64,000 nt of DNA from CAYTZN01 sp964442495 (GTDB lineage: Bacteria > Pseudomonadota > Gammaproteobacteria > Legionellales > Legionellaceae), in NCBI GenBank assembly GCA_964442495.1, contig CAYTZN010000003.1, forward strand, positions 1 through 64,000. Direction: 5' to 3'. Positions 17,048 through 25,221 of the stretch are shown piece by piece. The stretch's first letter is position 1. Each line of letters opens with the position of its first letter. Position numbers and translations under genes: made by a program. The notes under the pieces were generated by a model. That model had not been told where the DNA came from, ran no database searches, and saw nothing but the letters and a program-made list of their open reading frames with translations.

Positions 17048-18238
17048 ATGGAATTTGTTGCATTAAAAAGCAAAACGCAATTGATTCATTATTTAATTAT
17101 AACGTTATCAATTTTACTATTTATCGGCCAAAACGATATTGTTGAACCTGGTAGTGTAATGTATTGGGGGGTTTTGTTGCCCGCAATACTTATACCATTT
17201 ATAAATTTTCGTGACCTTGTTTACTCAAGTTTAATTAAACTGTGGCCTATTCTTTTGATGGTGCTGCTTACGTTTGCTAGTAGCCTTTTTAAAGAACACC
17301 AACATGTAACGTTTAGGTTGCTTTTATTATTATGGATGCTTTCTTGGTTAAGTCTTAATGATCTCATTATTAGGGTTAAAACGTTATCAAATATTTATAT
17401 CGTAACTATATTAGTTTCTATTATTGTTTATATGTTATTTGATTTTAATCATTGGAGCGTTTTTCCTGGCACCATACTTCAGGGAAATAGTATGTGGCGC
17501 GTTTCATTTTTTCCTAACATTGCTAATACTGCATTTTTTTCTTTGTTTATTTTTATGGTGTGTACTAAAGATAGAGAAACATACAAACGAAATAAATTTG
17601 TAGTGTGGGTTTCCTTATATTTCATTATCTTTTCTTTTGTTAGAACGGCAAATATTTCATTGGCGTTGTATCTATTGCTTAGCTTTCTTTTTAAGAAGAT
17701 CGAGAATAATAAGCTACTGTTTATATACTCTATCCTTGCAGCAATTATTGTTAATATAGTAATTGCATATTCTGTAAACCTTATTCATATGCTTCAGTCG
17801 TTACCCATCATAGATAAATTTTTACTAAGAGGTGAGCATACCCTTACTCATAAAGATATCTATATCCAACTATATCGACCCTGGGTATGGGGTCAGCAGT
17901 GGCATATATTTACTAATAGCTCTTTCTTGATGGGGGAGGGGGTGTACGATTTTAGTCAACTAACCGCCTCAGATATAAATGGCCCGGAGGCAAGAGATGA
18001 TTCTGTTTCATTACTGCTAGGAATGCTCGCGCAATATGGATTGCCTACTTTATTGTTTTATTACTATTTACTAAAGAATCATTATAAAAATGCTATGGCT
18101 TTAGATAAATGGTCCTGTACAATTTTTCCAATCATCATTTTTATTGCAATGCAGTGGGGCTGCGTTTTTCACCCGGCCGGTGTTTTTTTTGCAATGTATT
18201 TTTTGATACTCATAAAAGGGAAAAAAGCTTTTTTTTAG
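17048..18238 (+). CDS. O-antigen polymerase/ligase-like membrane protein (Wzy or WaaL type)
   Basis: A 396-residue protein with about eleven hydrophobic spans and a large hydrophilic loop (residues ~255-320) containing RPWVWGQQWHIF and GPEARDDSVSLLLGML. A long outer loop with Arg/His residues between late spans is the common plan of Wzy polymerases and WaaL ligases. Primary sequence in these families is weakly conserved, so the choice between them is by context only. The island has a Wzx-like flippase at 22672, which favours Wzy. It ends 4 bases before an open frame leading into the next gene. Confidence 0.6.
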   Translation: MEFVALKSKTQLIHYLIITLSILLFIGQNDIVEPGSVMYWGVLLPAILIPFINFRDLVYSSLIKLWPILLMVLLTFASSLFKEHQHVTFRLLLLLWMLSWLSLNDLIIRVKTLSNIYIVTILVSIIVYMLFDFNHWSVFPGTILQGNSMWRVSFFPNIANTAFFSLFIFMVCTKDRETYKRNKFVVWVSLYFIIFSFVRTANISLALYLLLSFLFKKIENNKLLFIYSILAAIIVNIVIAYSVNLIHMLQSLPIIDKFLLRGEHTLTHKDIYIQLYRPWVWGQQWHIFTNSSFLMGEGVYDFSQLTASDINGPEARDDSVSLLLGMLAQYGLPTLLFYYYLLKNHYKNAMALDKWSCTIFPIIIFIAMQWGCVFHPAGVFFAMYFLILIKGKKAFF

Positions 18239-18311
18239 AATATTGGATGCATTTTTATTTGTACGGAATGTCAGAATCAACTGGATGTTTTCTAATTGTT
18301 ATGAGGTTTTT

Positions 18312-19556
18312 TTGAATATTTTGATTGTAAGTCAGTATTTTTGGCCTGAGCCTTTTATCATTAATGACCTGGTGCTTCATATCAAAGCTCAAGGGCATAC
18401 AGTTTCGATTTATACGGGCAAGCCTAATTACCCTGATGGTGCAATATATTCTGGATATAGTAGTTCACAAGTACATGAAGAAATATATGGGAATGGTATT
18501 GATGTTTTTCGCGTACCACTTAGGCCCAGGAAGAATGGTAGAGCTAAAAATTTATTCATTAATTATTTATCCTTCGTTTTTTCAGGACTAAGATATTCCT
18601 TTGTTTTTTTAAAAAACAAACAGTTTGATGCAATTTTGGTGTTTTGTCCTTCGCCTATTACAGCAGCAATCCCTGCTATTTTTTTAAAATGGCTGACCAA
18701 GGCTCATTTGGCCATTTGGGTGCAAGATCTTTGGCCTGAAAGTTTAAGTGCTACTGGATATATTAAGAATAGAGGCGCTCTTTATTTGGTTGGGCGGTTA
18801 GTGCGTTGGATTTATGCATGTGCTGATACATTATTAGTACAATCACAAGCATTTGAGAAACCAGTTTTGAAGTATGTCAGCCAAGAGAAAATAGTGTATT
18901 ATCCTAATTCGCACTCAGATACCTCCTTGGAACCACACAATGATTCGTTAATTCCGGATGATTTGCTATTAGAACTCGAACGAAATTTTTGTCTTGTTTT
19001 TGCAGGTAATCTAGGCATAGCACAGTCGATGGAAACTCTAGTAGAGGCTTCGGAGCGGCTTACACATTTATCTGATTGCAAGATAGTTTTGGTGGGCAGT
19101 GGGAGCATGAGTGATTGGATTGAACAAGAAATCGCTGCGAAGGGATTGAATAACCTAATTTTGGCAGGGCGCTTTCCTTCATCAGCTATGCCATCTTTCT
19201 TCTCTCGAGCTGCTGGGTTACTCGTTTCACTTAAGCGAGATGAAATTTTAACATATACCATCCCATGTAAAATTCAAGCCTATTTGGCTGCGGGGCGGCC
19301 GGTAATTGCGGCACTTGATGGCGAGGGCGCGCGGATTATCAATTTAGCGGGAGCAGGGTTTTCGGGGCCTGCAGAGGATAGTTGTGCATTGGCTAATAAT
19401 ATAGAACGACTTTACCATATGCCTATTGCTGAGCGTGATAAATGTGGTGTTGCGGGGCGTGACTATTTTCTTAATCATTTTGAAATGGGACGTCAAAGTT
19501 TGCGTTTAATTGAAATACTTGATCAAAAAATAAATACAAAAGGGACCTTAAATTGA
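18312..19556 (+). CDS. Glycosyltransferase family 4, WbuB-like
   Basis: About 414 residues. The open frame extends back to 18243, but the fold begins at LNILIVSQYFWPEPF, so the TTG at 18312 with TGAGG five bases upstream is chosen. GKPNYPDG, VWVQDLWPES-like IWVQDLWPES, and an E/C-terminal block IPCKIQAYLAAGRPVIAA are features of WbuB/WcaI transferases, which add L-FucNAc or a related 6-deoxy sugar. The next three genes make a UDP-L-6-deoxy-HexNAc, so this is the likely user of that donor. The TTG start of the following gene overlaps its stop. Confidence 0.82.
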   Translation: MNILIVSQYFWPEPFIINDLVLHIKAQGHTVSIYTGKPNYPDGAIYSGYSSSQVHEEIYGNGIDVFRVPLRPRKNGRAKNLFINYLSFVFSGLRYSFVFLKNKQFDAILVFCPSPITAAIPAIFLKWLTKAHLAIWVQDLWPESLSATGYIKNRGALYLVGRLVRWIYACADTLLVQSQAFEKPVLKYVSQEKIVYYPNSHSDTSLEPHNDSLIPDDLLLELERNFCLVFAGNLGIAQSMETLVEASERLTHLSDCKIVLVGSGSMSDWIEQEIAAKGLNNLILAGRFPSSAMPSFFSRAAGLLVSLKRDEILTYTIPCKIQAYLAAGRPVIAALDGEGARIINLAGAGFSGPAEDSCALANNIERLYHMPIAERDKCGVAGRDYFLNHFEMGRQSLRLIEILDQKINTKGTLN

Positions 19557-20428
19557 GAGTTTTAGTTCTTGGGGTTACAGGTACCATAGGATATGCGGTT
19601 TGGCATACACTTCAAAATCATCTGAAATATGAAGTGTGGGGGACTTTGCGAAATGAGCATGCATTGACTTATTTTCCTACATATTCTCATCCTAAATTAG
19701 TTCATGGGATTGATGTGCTTCATCAAGATAAATTACTTTATGTTTTTGAGAAAATAAGGCCGGATATTGTTATTAATGGCACGGGGCTTATTAAGCAGCT
19801 TTCTATTGCAAATGATCCTGTCGCGGTATTACCGATAAATGCAATTTTTCCACATCAACTTGCAACCATTTGTTCGTTATCCAATGCTCGTTTAATTCAA
19901 ATAAGTACGGATTGTGTTTTTTCTGGGAACAAAGGTAATTATGCTGAGTCAGATGTGTCAGATGCGGATGATTTATACGGTAAATCAAAATATATTGGTG
20001 AGATTCATCATTTACCTCATGTTGTTACCCTGAGAACATCGACGATTGGTCATGAATTACATACCCAATATGCTTTATTGGATTGGTTTTTGGCACAAAA
20101 GGATAAGGTTAAAGGATATACAAATGCTATTTATTCTGGAGTACCTACGTTTGAATTGGCTCGTGTTATACGAGATTATGTATTGCCTAATACGGAGTTG
20201 ACAGGGCTATACCATATAGCCTCCAAACCCATCAACAAATATGAATTATTAAAATTGATTGCTGAGAAATATGGAAAAAAAATAAACATAGAACCTGATG
20301 CAAGAGTCAATATTGATCGTTCATTATGTGCTCTTCGTTTTAAAGAGCAGACAGGTTACTTTCCTGCTGAGTGGCCCATTCTTATAGATCAAATGTACCA
20401 ATCAAGACAACTTGTTAGGACTGTCTAA
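19553..20428 (+). CDS. RmlD-family 4-keto reductase for a UDP-L-6-deoxy-HexNAc (WbvR-like)
   Basis: A 291-residue short-chain dehydrogenase starting at TTG 19553, with AGGGAC upstream. The NAD loop is LVLGVTGTIGYAVW, the active site LIQISTDCVFSG plus YGKSK. Length and motifs match dTDP-4-dehydrorhamnose reductases. In L-FucNAc loci this slot holds a longer, two-domain FnlB/CapF with a cupin end. Here the protein has only the RmlD-like domain, as in WbvR of Vibrio cholerae O37, which makes the L-rhamno/L-quinovosamine route. Together with the flanking genes this suggests UDP-L-QuiNAc, but the stereochemistry needs biochemical proof. Confidence 0.75.
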   Translation: MRVLVLGVTGTIGYAVWHTLQNHLKYEVWGTLRNEHALTYFPTYSHPKLVHGIDVLHQDKLLYVFEKIRPDIVINGTGLIKQLSIANDPVAVLPINAIFPHQLATICSLSNARLIQISTDCVFSGNKGNYAESDVSDADDLYGKSKYIGEIHHLPHVVTLRTSTIGHELHTQYALLDWFLAQKDKVKGYTNAIYSGVPTFELARVIRDYVLPNTELTGLYHIASKPINKYELLKLIAEKYGKKINIEPDARVNIDRSLCALRFKEQTGYFPAEWPILIDQMYQSRQLVRTV

Positions 20429-21442
20429 ATGTTTAATGACAAAATTTTAATGATAACGGGTGGCACAGGTTCATTTGGTCATGCGGTTCTTAAACGATTT
20501 TTAAATTCTGATGTAAAGGAAATACGAATTTTTAGTCGCGATGAAAAAAAACAAGAAGACATGCGATTAGAGTTAAATAATGAAAAAATAAAATACTATA
20601 TTGGTGATGTTCGAGATTTATCTACTTTAAATGAAGCCATGAGAGACGTGGACTTCGTGTTTCATGCAGCAGCTTTAAAACAGGTTCCCTCTTGTGAATT
20701 TTATCCTATGGAGGCTGTGCGTACTAATATATTGGGTACAGAAAACGTACTTAATGCTGGTATTGCCAACAGTGTTAAACGAATTGTTGTTTTAAGTACA
20801 GACAAAGCAGTATATCCCATCAATGCAATGGGTATTTCTAAAGCGATGGCTGAAAAAATTGTGGTTGCAAAATCGCGTGTGACCTCGGTTCAAAATAAAA
20901 CAGTTATTTGTGCAACGCGATATGGTAATGTTATGGCTTCCAGGGGGTCGGTCATCCCGCTTTTTGTAAAACAAATTAGAAATAACGAAGCTATTACAAT
21001 CACTGACCCTAAAATGACTCGTTTTCTTATGTCACTTGAGGACTCAGTGGATTTAGTATTGCATGCATTTCAACATGCCCAGCAAGGCGATATTTTTGTC
21101 CAAAAATCACCAGCATCTACTGTAGCTAATCTTGGGCGGGCTTTGTTGGAGTTATTCTCAAGTAAGCACAATATTAAAATCATTGGCACTCGTCACGGCG
21201 AGAAATTATATGAGTCTTTGGTTTCAAGAGAAGAAATGGCAAAGGCCGAAGACATGGGGCGGTATTATCGAATTGTTGCGGATAATAGGGACCTTAATTA
21301 TAAAAAATATTTTATAGAGGGTGAAGAGCGAATTTCTTATTTGGATGATTATACCTCTCACAATACCCAGCAATTATCTGTGGAAGAAATTAAAGAGTTG
21401 CTTTTAAAGTTAGATTTTATTCAGGAGGCATTTGATGCTTAA
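20429..21442 (+). CDS. UDP-GlcNAc 4,6-dehydratase/5-epimerase, FnlA/WbjB/CapE type
   Basis: A 337-residue SDR enzyme beginning at the base after the previous stop. ITGGTGSFGHAVLKRFL is the cofactor loop. FHAAALKQVPSCEF and VLSTDKAVYPINAMGISK give the catalytic Thr/Asp and a Met-x-x-x-Lys replacement of the usual Tyr-x-x-x-Lys. That Met is typical of this inverting dehydratase family. CATRYGNVMASRGSVIPLF and KMTRFLM follow. It performs the first step from UDP-GlcNAc to a 4-keto-6-deoxy-L-sugar. The short soluble form distinguishes it from membrane-bound WbpM/PglF. Confidence 0.86.
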   Translation: MFNDKILMITGGTGSFGHAVLKRFLNSDVKEIRIFSRDEKKQEDMRLELNNEKIKYYIGDVRDLSTLNEAMRDVDFVFHAAALKQVPSCEFYPMEAVRTNILGTENVLNAGIANSVKRIVVLSTDKAVYPINAMGISKAMAEKIVVAKSRVTSVQNKTVICATRYGNVMASRGSVIPLFVKQIRNNEAITITDPKMTRFLMSLEDSVDLVLHAFQHAQQGDIFVQKSPASTVANLGRALLELFSSKHNIKIIGTRHGEKLYESLVSREEMAKAEDMGRYYRIVADNRDLNYKKYFIEGEERISYLDDYTSHNTQQLSVEEIKELLLKLDFIQEAFDA

Positions 21443-22574
21443 AGTAATGACATTGGTAGGGACACGTCCAGAGTTAATTAAAATGAGTCGCGTAATTGCG
21501 GAGTTAGATTTGCAAGTGGAGCACTTGCTCGTCCATTCAGGTCAGAACTATGATTATGAACTAAATCAAGTTTTTTTTGATGATTTGGGTATTCGAAAAC
21601 CGGATATTTTTCTAAATATATCAAGAGATTCTTTGGCACAATCCATTGCTGATGTGATTGCCAAATCAGACGAAGTATTTGAACAATTTAAACCAGATGC
21701 GTTGATGTTATATGGTGACACAAATACCTGTCTTGCGGTTATTTCTGCAAAACGTAGGAAAATACCAGTGTTTCATATGGAAGCGGGGAATCGCTGTTTT
21801 GATCAAAGAGTACCTGAAGAATTAAATAGAAAAGTAGTTGATCATTTAAGTGATATTAATATGGTGCTCACAGAGCATGCTAGGCGCTATTTAATAGCAG
21901 AAGGAATACGACCTGAAACCATCATTAAAACAGGCTCTCATATGCCTGAGGTTTTGGATTATTATAGATCTAAAATAGAATGCTCTACTGTCATTCAAGA
22001 AAATCAACTTCAAAAGGGCAAATATTTTGTTGTTAGTGCTCATCGTGAGGAAAATGTAGACTCACCTGAAAATTTGAAAGAGTTAATTGCAAGTATTGAG
22101 GCATTGGCGATGGAATATAATTATCCAGTCTATTTTTCAACTCATCCAAGAACTCGTAAAAGAATCGAAAGTTTTATCGGTAGACCGATCAATTCGCTTA
22201 TTCATTTTGCAAATCCATTAGGTTTTTTTGATTATGTTAAATTGCAACAAGAAGCGTTTTGTATCCTTTCTGACAGTGGAACAATCACTGAAGAGGCTTC
22301 TATCTTAAATCTTCCAGCAGTAACAATAAGAAATGCCCATGAACGACCTGAAGGGATGGATGTTGGAACATTGATCATGTGTGGTTTGACAAAAGAGAGA
22401 ATCATGGATGCAGTCAAGGTAGTCACCTCGCAGCATAATTCTGATGTTAGGGCTATTCCCCCTGTAGAAGATTATCAATCTATGACCGTTTCCAAACAAG
22501 TACTGAGGGTAGTAATCAGCTATGTGGATTATATTAATCAGAATGTTTGGCGAGAAAATAAGACTTCATTTTGA
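21435..22574 (+). CDS. UDP-HexNAc 2-epimerase, FnlC/WbjD/WbvD type
   Basis: A 379-residue non-hydrolysing epimerase (GT-B-like fold). ATG 21435 has a perfect AGGAGG seven bases upstream and overlaps the preceding gene by eight bases. TLVGTRPELIKM is the N-terminal signature. YGDTNTCLA, MEAGNRCFDQRVPEELNRK and SDSGTITEEASIL hold the acidic and histidine-like catalytic positions. It inverts C2 to give the final UDP-L-sugar in the FnlA-reductase-FnlC route. It closes the donor-synthesis block before the flippase. Confidence 0.86.
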   Translation: MLKVMTLVGTRPELIKMSRVIAELDLQVEHLLVHSGQNYDYELNQVFFDDLGIRKPDIFLNISRDSLAQSIADVIAKSDEVFEQFKPDALMLYGDTNTCLAVISAKRRKIPVFHMEAGNRCFDQRVPEELNRKVVDHLSDINMVLTEHARRYLIAEGIRPETIIKTGSHMPEVLDYYRSKIECSTVIQENQLQKGKYFVVSAHREENVDSPENLKELIASIEALAMEYNYPVYFSTHPRTRKRIESFIGRPINSLIHFANPLGFFDYVKLQQEAFCILSDSGTITEEASILNLPAVTIRNAHERPEGMDVGTLIMCGLTKERIMDAVKVVTSQHNSDVRAIPPVEDYQSMTVSKQVLRVVISYVDYINQNVWRENKTSF

Positions 22575-22581
22575 ATTAGGA

Positions 22582-22671
22582 ATGCTTAGTTATAAAGATA
22601 TTTTTAAGGATATACCTTAGCAGTATGAAGATTTAAATATGATAAAAACAACATTTGAGGGTGTTAGATAA
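22582..22671 (+). other. Short open stretch with an internal TAG between epimerase and flippase genes
   Basis: From ATG 22582 the frame reads MLSYKDIFKDIP, then TAG, then QYEDLNMIKTTFEGVR and TAA at 22669-22671. That TAA directly abuts the GTG of the flippase gene. It may be a degraded small gene or a leader coupled to the flippase. No family is recognised, and the composition does not prove coding. Confidence 0.2.
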
Positions 22672-23949
22672 GTGAAAGGTTTTAAAGTAGCAAGTCTAAC
22701 AGCTGTCTCCTATTTGAGTAAACTTCTGGTTGTTTTGTTTATAATAAAAGAAATTTCAGTGGTTCATGGTCCTGAAGGCTTAGGCGTTCTGGGTAATTTT
22801 TTTAGTGTAGCTTCTATCGCATCTACTTTAGGGGGCGGAGGGCTCGTATCCGGGATTATAAAATACCTTGCTGAGTATTCAGGTTCTTTAAGTAGGCAGC
22901 AAAGTTTTGTAGGTAGTTCGTTACTATACACCATATGTTTTTCTTTGCTTACCTTGCTTTTGGGTGTGACCTTTATTCATCCGCTTACGGCTTATATTTT
23001 TCCTAATCAGGACTATCAAGGTTATATCTATTTTTTTCTTTTCGCACAGCTGATTGTATCAATAAATAATTTTTCATATGGTGTCGCGAATGGATTGGGT
23101 AAAAATAGTGTGTATGCGGCCTTTTTGCTGGGAGGTAATTGCATTGCTATTTTTGTTGCTTTTTTTTGTATCAAATTTTATGGTTTTTGGGGAGCTGTGT
23201 TGGCAATAATGGCTCCTACTGTCCTTCCTTTTATCCCTATATGTTTTTATACCTTTAAACAGCGTTTGATAAAACACGTTCGTTTTGATTCATTTATTCA
23301 TGATAGTGGGTTGTTGTCAAAATATAGTTTAATGCGTTTTACTAGCGCGGTTTGCTTTCCCGTGGTAGAGATAATTGTTACAAATCAAATCAGAGCTCTC
23401 CTTGGCGTAGAGTCAGCGGGTTTTTGGCAAGCAATTACTAAATTATCGATGGCCTACCTTAGCTTTTATTCGTTATTTTTAACGTTTTATTTTTTGCCTC
23501 TTATTTCATCTTTATTTGACAAAAACCTTATTGTTAAAGAAGTTGGCCGAATGATGCTCATGGTTGCCTCATCATTTGCTATGATGATGATGGTATTTTT
23601 TGGTTTCAAAAGCTTTATTATTCGTTGGGTATTGTCCGAAGAGTTTGTACCCATAGGTGATTTGATGATGTTGCAAATGATGGGTGATTTTTTTAGGGTG
23701 ATTGGATGGATAATAAGTTTTATTGTGGTTGCAAAAGCGGCAACAAAGCTGTATTTGCTAAGTGAGCTTTTCCAGGGGGGCGTTTTTTTAATAATGAGTT
23801 ATTTGGCATTGATGGGTCATCATGATTTACGTGGCGTGGTTTTGGCTTATGTCGGGGCTTGTTTTTTGTATTGTATGGGGGCTATTGTGTTGTTCGTTTG
23901 TTTTTATATCAAAAAAAACAAACGATTTGTTGAATTGGCGGCCACATAG
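22672..23949 (+). CDS. Wzx-like O-antigen flippase
   Basis: A 425-residue protein with about twelve to fourteen hydrophobic spans, the MATE/MVF-type plan of polysaccharide exporters. KVASLTAVSYLSKLLVVLFI at the start and GPEGLGVLGNFFSVASIAST match the N-terminal half of WzxE/RfbX proteins. It would flip the undecaprenyl-linked repeat to the periplasm for the polymerase. It starts with GTG right after a short open stretch. GAGG lies about 12 bases upstream. The assignment to Wzx rests on topology, motifs and locus. Confidence 0.78.
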   Translation: MKGFKVASLTAVSYLSKLLVVLFIIKEISVVHGPEGLGVLGNFFSVASIASTLGGGGLVSGIIKYLAEYSGSLSRQQSFVGSSLLYTICFSLLTLLLGVTFIHPLTAYIFPNQDYQGYIYFFLFAQLIVSINNFSYGVANGLGKNSVYAAFLLGGNCIAIFVAFFCIKFYGFWGAVLAIMAPTVLPFIPICFYTFKQRLIKHVRFDSFIHDSGLLSKYSLMRFTSAVCFPVVEIIVTNQIRALLGVESAGFWQAITKLSMAYLSFYSLFLTFYFLPLISSLFDKNLIVKEVGRMMLMVASSFAMMMMVFFGFKSFIIRWVLSEEFVPIGDLMMLQMMGDFFRVIGWIISFIVVAKAATKLYLLSELFQGGVFLIMSYLALMGHHDLRGVVLAYVGACFLYCMGAIVLFVCFYIKKNKRFVELAAT

Positions 23950-23956
23950 TCAAATA

Positions 23957-24025
23957 TTGATTGTAGATTATCAAGCAGGTAATTTGAATTTAGCGAAAAT
24001 ATGCGCGGTGGGAGTTGTTGTCTAA
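23957..24025 (+). pseudogene. Possible vestigial N-terminus of a second HisH-like amidotransferase
   Basis: Starting at TTG 23957 the frame gives LIVDYQAGNLNLAK and ends at TAA 24023-24025, which overlaps the next ATG as TAATG. The motif I-V-D-Y-x-A-G-N-L is the first strand and loop of HisH proteins. Only about 22 residues remain, with none of the catalytic part. It could also be a chance match, or a short coupling leader for the downstream membrane protein. Confidence 0.3.
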
Positions 24026-25215
24026 TGACTGAATGTGTGGATGTTGCAAATAAATCGTTTATAAAACTAAAAATTCCAAAGTTTTTTTATTCCGAATTTT
24101 TTTTGTTTATTTTAATAATAAAGACCTTGATAACGTTATTCGCTTTTTTCATTTACTCAAGATTTACTCCTTTTGTAGACGCCTCGTTGTATTTGTGTTC
24201 AGGGCCTTCATGCTATATTGGCACAGCTCCATTGCGGACAGAATTTGTTTATTTATTCTTTCAGTTATTAAGAAAATTACTACAGTCTGATCTTTCCGTT
24301 CATTTACTAATTTCTTCTTCTTTGGCATATGTTTTATGGTATGTGTTTAAAAAAAATTATCATTTCTTAAGTAAGCCCCTATTTTATGCCGCCCTGTGCC
24401 TACCCCATTTTTTGATTTGGACGGGCATGGTTGGAAAAGAAGCATTAGCTATTGCTGGGTTCCTTCTTTTAATCCGCGCATGTGTTGATTTGATATTTAA
24501 AAATAGGCTTAAAATTTTTCCATTAATACTCGGCCTATTTTTATCCTTAATGATTAGACCTCATTATGCTTTTGCATATTTGTATTTATTTTTGGTGACG
24601 CTTTTTTTCTCGCATGTTAGCTGCAAAACTTTTGAATCATTAAAAATTACCACCCTATTTTTATTAGGGTTTTCCATTGTGAGCTTTTTATTTTTGTTTG
24701 TTTTTTGGGAGTATTTTGCAGGGTATTTATATAAATTTATGATTATTATTAAATACAATTATTTTTTAAGTCAAGTTGGTAGTAGGGCTAATCGTTTAGA
24801 TATTTCTTGGACGCAATCAAGTGATTTCATTTTTAATTTATGGTGGGGATTACCTATGAGTATAGTCGGTCCTACTTTACGGGAGGTATTGGCTCGTCCA
24901 TTGATATTGCCTGCTTTTATCGAAGGAGTATTTTCTTTAAGTCTCTTGGGCTTTATTACATTTAAAATTATCAAATGTGCATTTGAAAATCCTAAGTATA
25001 ATGCTGTCATTATGATAGGTTTTGTGCCTGCCATTCTAATGGCATTGTTGGCTAATTATCCTTTTGGCATATTTAATCCAGGTTCAGCTATTAGATATAA
25101 GCAGTGCTTTGCTCCATTATTTTATTTTTATCCAATTCTTCTTATGAGTGAAATTAAAAAAAGAAAATATTTGGAAAGTAATCATGCTCTTATTGCCCAT
25201 ATGATTAATAAGTAG
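24025..25215 (+). CDS. Polytopic membrane protein of unknown function, possible polymerase
   Basis: About 396 residues from ATG 24025. ATG 24001 would add eight residues of low-complexity sequence. The chosen start overlaps the previous stop (TAATG), with GGGAG 11 bases upstream. About ten hydrophobic spans are visible. LIWTGMVGKEALAIAGFLLL and SLMIRPHYAFAYLYLF resemble loops of EpsG/Wzy-like polymerases, and a short cysteine-bearing loop (LYLCSGPSCYIG) sits after the first span. It could be a second polymerase or a lipid-sugar transferase. No family is assigned. Confidence 0.5.
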   Translation: MTECVDVANKSFIKLKIPKFFYSEFFLFILIIKTLITLFAFFIYSRFTPFVDASLYLCSGPSCYIGTAPLRTEFVYLFFQLLRKLLQSDLSVHLLISSSLAYVLWYVFKKNYHFLSKPLFYAALCLPHFLIWTGMVGKEALAIAGFLLLIRACVDLIFKNRLKIFPLILGLFLSLMIRPHYAFAYLYLFLVTLFFSHVSCKTFESLKITTLFLLGFSIVSFLFLFVFWEYFAGYLYKFMIIIKYNYFLSQVGSRANRLDISWTQSSDFIFNLWWGLPMSIVGPTLREVLARPLILPAFIEGVFSLSLLGFITFKIIKCAFENPKYNAVIMIGFVPAILMALLANYPFGIFNPGSAIRYKQCFAPLFYFYPILLMSEIKKRKYLESNHALIAHMINK

Positions 25216-25221
25216 GATTAT

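Noticed and set aside
8484..22620. Idea that TAG is read as an amino acid (gmd and the 22582 frame both have internal TAG)
   Set aside because: Two cases are too few, TAG and TAA/TGA all end other genes normally (for example the TAG stop of the L,D-transpeptidase), and no suppressor tRNA is visible.
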